Shown piece after piece: positions 39,315 through 42,623 of a DNA stretch of 42,623 bases (position 1 is the stretch's first letter; each line of letters starts with the position of its first letter). Below the pieces are notes generated by a model. It had not been told where the DNA came from and ran no database searches. It saw only the letters and a list, made by a program, of their open reading frames with translations. The stretch comes from a virus, in IMG/VR virus record IMGVR_UViG_3300010430_000137, positions 1 to 42,623 of that record, one strand, 5' to 3'. A program made the position numbers and the translations under genes.

Positions 39315-41070
39315 GACCACCACGGAATGGGCCACTTACTGCACCTGCTCCAAATAGAGGTGCAGTTTGTGGTAAGCGTAACAAACCTTTCTTTGGATTT
39401 GCAAATGCATATCGCGTGACAGCAGCACTAGGTAGCCATTTAGTATCAGCTCCGAATCTAGTAAGATTTCCAAAGATACCTCTTTGATTCGCACGAGATC
39501 CCATTATAGTATTTACTTCGCTCTTCATTCCAAGAGTAGTATTACGAGCATCCTCGATATACTTACCTAAATGAGCTGCTTTTGCCATATCAGACCAAGG
39601 TCCCCTGAAAGATGCAAGTTGTCCTGGCATCTTAGAATTCATTGCACGGTATAATCTCTTAGCGTCTACTTGTCCACTCTCTAATATTTTATTATCTTCT
39701 AAGAATCTAGCAGCAGCATACTTAGAATCTAAGGTATCCCATTTGCTAATAATTTTCGGGTCTCTAGTACCTCGTTTCATTGTATCTCGTAATATCTGGA
39801 GATAATCTTGTGCCATTGATTTCTCGGCAAGACTTGTACGATCTAGTGCATATCCACTTCTTCTATTTATTATAGTTTTGAGTTCATTTTTCATAGTACG
39901 ATATGCATCTAAATTTATTGCTCCACTATTTTCTCCAAATAATGCTTTGCCCGTAGGTGTCGGGCCAACTAGTTCGAATGCATCTGGTTCCATTATTTTA
40001 TTAAATTTATTTTGAAGATTGTCAGCCCATTTTGGATTTAAGTTTCCACTTAGATCGTCATAAGCAGCGCGGGCAGTCGCAACTTCAGCAACGGTTTGAT
40101 CTGAAAATATAGGAGTAGACTTTCTTTCAAGTTTATCGTACTCTTTACCAAGCGTACGTTGGTGTTTATAAAGATCACCAGGATTTATTACATCTGCATC
40201 AAGACCTGCAACATTTAATACTTTTCGATTGATCTCTTGTTGTGGCACATTAAACCTATGAGAGACTGCTTGCCGTGCTTGACTGTTTGTGGCAATCGCA
40301 TCATCTACTTCTTTAAAACCAATATTCCCTGTACGAGCACCAGGCATCATATAATCATAAACAGATTTATTAGGATGTCCTGTTATCTTCCAATCCTTTG
40401 CAATGCCTAACATATCTTTTGAATACTGGTCCAGATTAGTTATACCGCGGGATAATGGTTTGGTTAGCATTTGTCCTACAACATTACCAGCAGCACCAAT
40501 AGCCGCACCTTGTGTACCAGACTGATAAGGGTTTGCCGCCGCAATGAGTCCACCTTCAACTGCTCCAGGAATCATGGCAGAAGGTAAAGTACGGGCAAGT
40601 GTGTTGCGGGCAAAACCGGGTGCCATCTTACTGACACCTTTCATATATAAACCCTGTGCCGCTGGAGCAGTTGCTAGGTATGGTACTGTCTGCCCTGCCA
40701 TTGTAGGAACTGGGTATGCGTCGCGAAGTTGCTGAGTATGTGCTTCCATACCCGTTGACAACCCTTCTAGCCATCTATTAATATTAGGAGTTGCACCGAG
40801 CCCAGATGCTTTCATTCCAGCACCAAGAAAAGGTTGCACAGTCTCATTACCCATTGCAGTGAGTCCTGCTTCCCACGGACCATATGCTTCTTGAGTAGCA
40901 GCTATAGTTTCTTGCCTAGCTCTTTCCTCTGCACCAAACTGATCTCTCGCTGTACCCTGTGCGATAGTGGTTTTTGGATCAGTATATGGGATCTGAGGAG
41001 AAACAGGCGCAACTAATTCTGCTTCCCACGGAACACCTTTACCCTTTGCAGATTGTTCCCAAGGTTTCAT
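39289..41070 (-). CDS. Ejection/internal virion protein with glycine zipper (DNA injection)
   Basis: 593 aa from ATG 41070 with GGAG 9 bp upstream; the frame extends to a TTG that has no SD. N-terminus KPWEQSAKGKGVPWEAELVA has two PWE units common in phage ejection proteins. A Gly/Ala-rich hydrophobic stretch AVEGGLIAAANPYQSGTQGA and AAIGAAGNVVGQML near 185-220 can insert into membranes. The rest is helical and basic, with a disulfide-free C-terminus. Likely enters the host envelope with the DNA. Stop overlaps the facing rightward gene by 26 bp. Confidence 0.72.
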   Translation of the reverse strand: MKPWEQSAKGKGVPWEAELVAPVSPQIPYTDPKTTIAQGTARDQFGAEERARQETIAATQEAYGPWEAGLTAMGNETVQPFLGAGMKASGLGATPNINRWLEGLSTGMEAHTQQLRDAYPVPTMAGQTVPYLATAPAAQGLYMKGVSKMAPGFARNTLARTLPSAMIPGAVEGGLIAAANPYQSGTQGAAIGAAGNVVGQMLTKPLSRGITNLDQYSKDMLGIAKDWKITGHPNKSVYDYMMPGARTGNIGFKEVDDAIATNSQARQAVSHRFNVPQQEINRKVLNVAGLDADVINPGDLYKHQRTLGKEYDKLERKSTPIFSDQTVAEVATARAAYDDLSGNLNPKWADNLQNKFNKIMEPDAFELVGPTPTGKALFGENSGAINLDAYRTMKNELKTIINRRSGYALDRTSLAEKSMAQDYLQILRDTMKRGTRDPKIISKWDTLDSKYAAARFLEDNKILESGQVDAKRLYRAMNSKMPGQLASFRGPWSDMAKAAHLGKYIEDARNTTLGMKSEVNTIMGSRANQRGIFGNLTRFGADTKWLPSAAVTRYAFANPKKGLLRLPQTAPLFGAGAVSGPFRGGLMDRDPPR

Positions 41071-42107
41071 TTTACTTCTCTCCAACTATTAGGATCTTTA
41101 GGATCTTCACCTATTCGTTCCCAATTTGCTCCAGTATCTTCATCAGTGTATGTATCATATATAACATCTTGGTTTAGTCCGCGCAGATCTGACATAGATT
41201 GCATCATACCTGTAATGTTACGTTTAGTATTTGAAAGGTTTTCTGCAAATAGTGTGTCGTCTTGGCCAAATTGTGGTAATTGTTTTGCAAATAATTTTTG
41301 CTCTTCTGGACCTACTTGCGCACCACGAATCATTGCAAGTACTAAGTTTTCAAGCTGTGTGATATTAGATTTAGATTTTGCCTCATCTGGTGAAAGATTT
41401 ATAAAATTAGAAACAATAGGAATTGTAGAACCCGTTGCACGAGCCCAAGTTAAAGGATCAGAAGGATCAAGAGTTCCAGCATTGAGTTGTTCTTCAATCT
41501 CTGCAAGCATTTTCAGTGCAATACTACCTTGTCCAAACTGCTTAGCTTCTCCAGATGAAACTCGCGAAGGGGCTGGTGCTCTAATTTCACCACGACCTGT
41601 AATATAAGAACCAGGTGGCATATTATATGTACTGAGTTCTTGTGGTGTCAATGGAGTAGGAGTACCCCCTTGATTAATATTAATTTGAGAGGTAGGTTTC
41701 ATTGTACGCTCTCTAATATATTTTGCATACTCTTCCGTACCTGGTTGTAACCCAATAGCAACAGCATCTTTCATCGGCCCGGTTGCTTGTGAAGTACGTG
41801 GTTGTGGTTTTAAAAGATTTTGCATAAGCTGTTGACCAAGTGCTGCATAAGGTCCACCTAGCTGCATCATCTTTTGGGCATACTGTAAAGGTTGAAGCTC
41901 TCCACCCATAAGACCAGTACCAGGAGACATTAGTGGACCACCCTGCCGCGAGGGGCCAGTGAGTTCCTGCCCTGGAGCTCCTAGCAATGACTGTGCTTGT
42001 TGATCCATTAATCCTTTTTGTTGCATTGCTTTATTTTGGCTATATTTATTGGCAAGTGTGTTTGCACCTATACCTAGACCAAAAAATGCTAGAAGTGGTA
42101 ATGGCAT
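41067..42107 (-). CDS. Ejection/internal virion protein
   Basis: 346 aa. N-terminal Leu/Gly-rich membrane segment MPLPLLAFFGLGIGANTLAN, a Gln/Gly-rich linker (QAQSLLGAPGQELTGPSRQG), and a C-terminal helical domain with TQLENLVLAMIRGAQVGPEE, then QKLFAKQLPQFGQDDTLFAE and NTKRNITGMMQSMSDLRGLN. This C-terminal layout is typical of podovirus internal virion proteins. It overlaps the larger ejection protein by ATGA. Acts with it in DNA delivery. Confidence 0.7.
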   Translation of the reverse strand: MPLPLLAFFGLGIGANTLANKYSQNKAMQQKGLMDQQAQSLLGAPGQELTGPSRQGGPLMSPGTGLMGGELQPLQYAQKMMQLGGPYAALGQQLMQNLLKPQPRTSQATGPMKDAVAIGLQPGTEEYAKYIRERTMKPTSQININQGGTPTPLTPQELSTYNMPPGSYITGRGEIRAPAPSRVSSGEAKQFGQGSIALKMLAEIEEQLNAGTLDPSDPLTWARATGSTIPIVSNFINLSPDEAKSKSNITQLENLVLAMIRGAQVGPEEQKLFAKQLPQFGQDDTLFAENLSNTKRNITGMMQSMSDLRGLNQDVIYDTYTDEDTGANWERIGEDPKDPNSWREVK

Positions 42108-42151
42108 AATATTTAATTCCTATATAATAAATTCACGTAACCAGCATCGAA

Positions 42152-42520
42152 TTACTGACTCACGCAGATCCCAGGGGCCACAGGAGGCGTTAGCGGAATG
42201 CCTACACTATTTGATGGAGCAGATAGATTATAATCTGTATCTGCCGTTTTCATCGTAATAATATGTGGAGAAGACATATCAATATCAAGTATTGCATTGG
42301 TTTCCCCTGGCCATGCATATGTTGTATAGATACCATCTACATAAATAGCATACGCTAATATCTGGTCTAACGGTAAATCTGTACCATCTTCCCGCTCAGT
42401 AGGTTCAGTCCACTGCAAAGTATATGGTTCTGCCAAAACAAATCCAACAATACCAAACCACATAACTGCGCCGAGAATACAACTCGGAGCAATCCACCAG
42501 CCACAGGGGAATCTATTCAT
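42152..42520 (-). CDS. Secreted single FN3-domain protein
   Basis: 122 aa. Signal peptide or anchor CGWWIAPSCILGAVMWFGIV then GFVLA, with a likely cleavage site at VLA. The rest is an FN3-like domain: YTLQWTEPTEREDGTDLPLD, ILAYAIYVDGIYTT, HIITMKTADTDYNLSAPSNS. It could sit in the periplasm or on the cell surface during infection. ATG 42520 overlaps the previous gene stop by 8 bp. Confidence 0.65.
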   Translation of the reverse strand: MNRFPCGWWIAPSCILGAVMWFGIVGFVLAEPYTLQWTEPTEREDGTDLPLDQILAYAIYVDGIYTTYAWPGETNAILDIDMSSPHIITMKTADTDYNLSAPSNSVGIPLTPPVAPGICVSQ

Positions 42521-42623
42521 ATTTCACAGTTATCTCGCCGGTACATTGCGTGCCAAATTCAGCCCATGTCCTCCCTGTCCCCGATAGGATAGGGATATCA
42601 CGTGTGTTGTGCGTTGATGCCAC
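42513..42623 (-). CDS. Partial ORF at window end
   Basis: A frame open from the window edge encodes at least 36 residues: VASTHNTRDIPILSGTGRTW and AEFGTQCTGEITVKYE, then a stop at 42513-42515. It overlaps the start of the FN3 gene by 8 bp, as coupled phage genes do. Its first codon in the window is GTG, so it may be complete if the window ends are joined; otherwise the N-terminus is missing. No family recognised. Confidence 0.5.
   Translation of the reverse strand: MASTHNTRDIPILSGTGRTWAEFGTQCTGEITVKYE

Overview
The window reads as the genome, or nearly the whole genome, of a strictly lytic tailed phage with podovirus-type virion genes. It has an SU10-type (DUF5309-like) major capsid protein, scaffold, portal, both terminase subunits, an SU10/P22-type adaptor, a tail nozzle protein, a beta-helix tailspike and large glycine-zipper ejection proteins. 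No integrase, repressor, phage RNA polymerase or host gene is seen. The sequence is AT-rich and densely packed, with ATGA/TAATG overlaps, GGAG Shine-Dalgarno sites and short spacers. This fits a bacterial host whose own sigma70-type RNA polymerase is used. The host cannot be named from the sequence.

Layout: from about 20.05 kb down to position 1, all genes are on the minus strand. They run TerS, a small unknown protein, a Tad2-like (DUF2829) protein, an HExxH polyvalent-type protein, TerL, portal, scaffold, capsid, a terminator, then decoration, tail and adhesin genes and two membrane proteins. Positions 20.05-20.6 kb are a divergent control region with a leftward promoter, a tandem array of five 45-bp repeats and a rightward promoter. 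From 20.6 to 39.3 kb everything is on the plus strand. First come small early genes with structured non-coding stretches. Then come primase-helicase, tRNA-like elements, Sak4-like ATPase, DUF669 protein, Cas4-like nuclease, RadD-like helicase, a deaminase/pyrophosphohydrolase fusion, a thymidylate-synthase homologue, family A DNA polymerase, a RuvC-like resolvase and ATP-dependent ligase. From 39.3 kb to the end, genes are on the minus strand again: two ejection-type proteins and a secreted FN3 protein. This block looks like the far end of the same leftward operon if the molecule is circular or circularly permuted.

Main points of interest: (1) six promoters share TTGTAC-like box, exactly 18 bp, TATAAT-like box. 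Five also share an upstream block that aligns without gaps. The 45-bp repeat array is built from the same upstream block, so regulation and a possible origin seem tied to one DNA-binding system. (2) The thymidylate synthase homologue has Asp where thymidylate synthases have the dUMP-selecting Asn. This points to a dCMP-modifying enzyme and hence possible cytosine modification. The gene upstream fuses a dCMP-deaminase-like domain to a DUF5664 (MazG-like) domain. (3) A probable anti-Thoeris Tad2 homologue and an HExxH protein sit inside the packaging module. (4) Two unusual tRNA-like RNAs lie in the early/middle region; one reads as circularly permuted, with the acceptor helix closed by a GAAA loop. 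(5) Two paralogous helical-repeat proteins each follow one of the shared promoters and are candidate regulators. No endolysin could be recognised.
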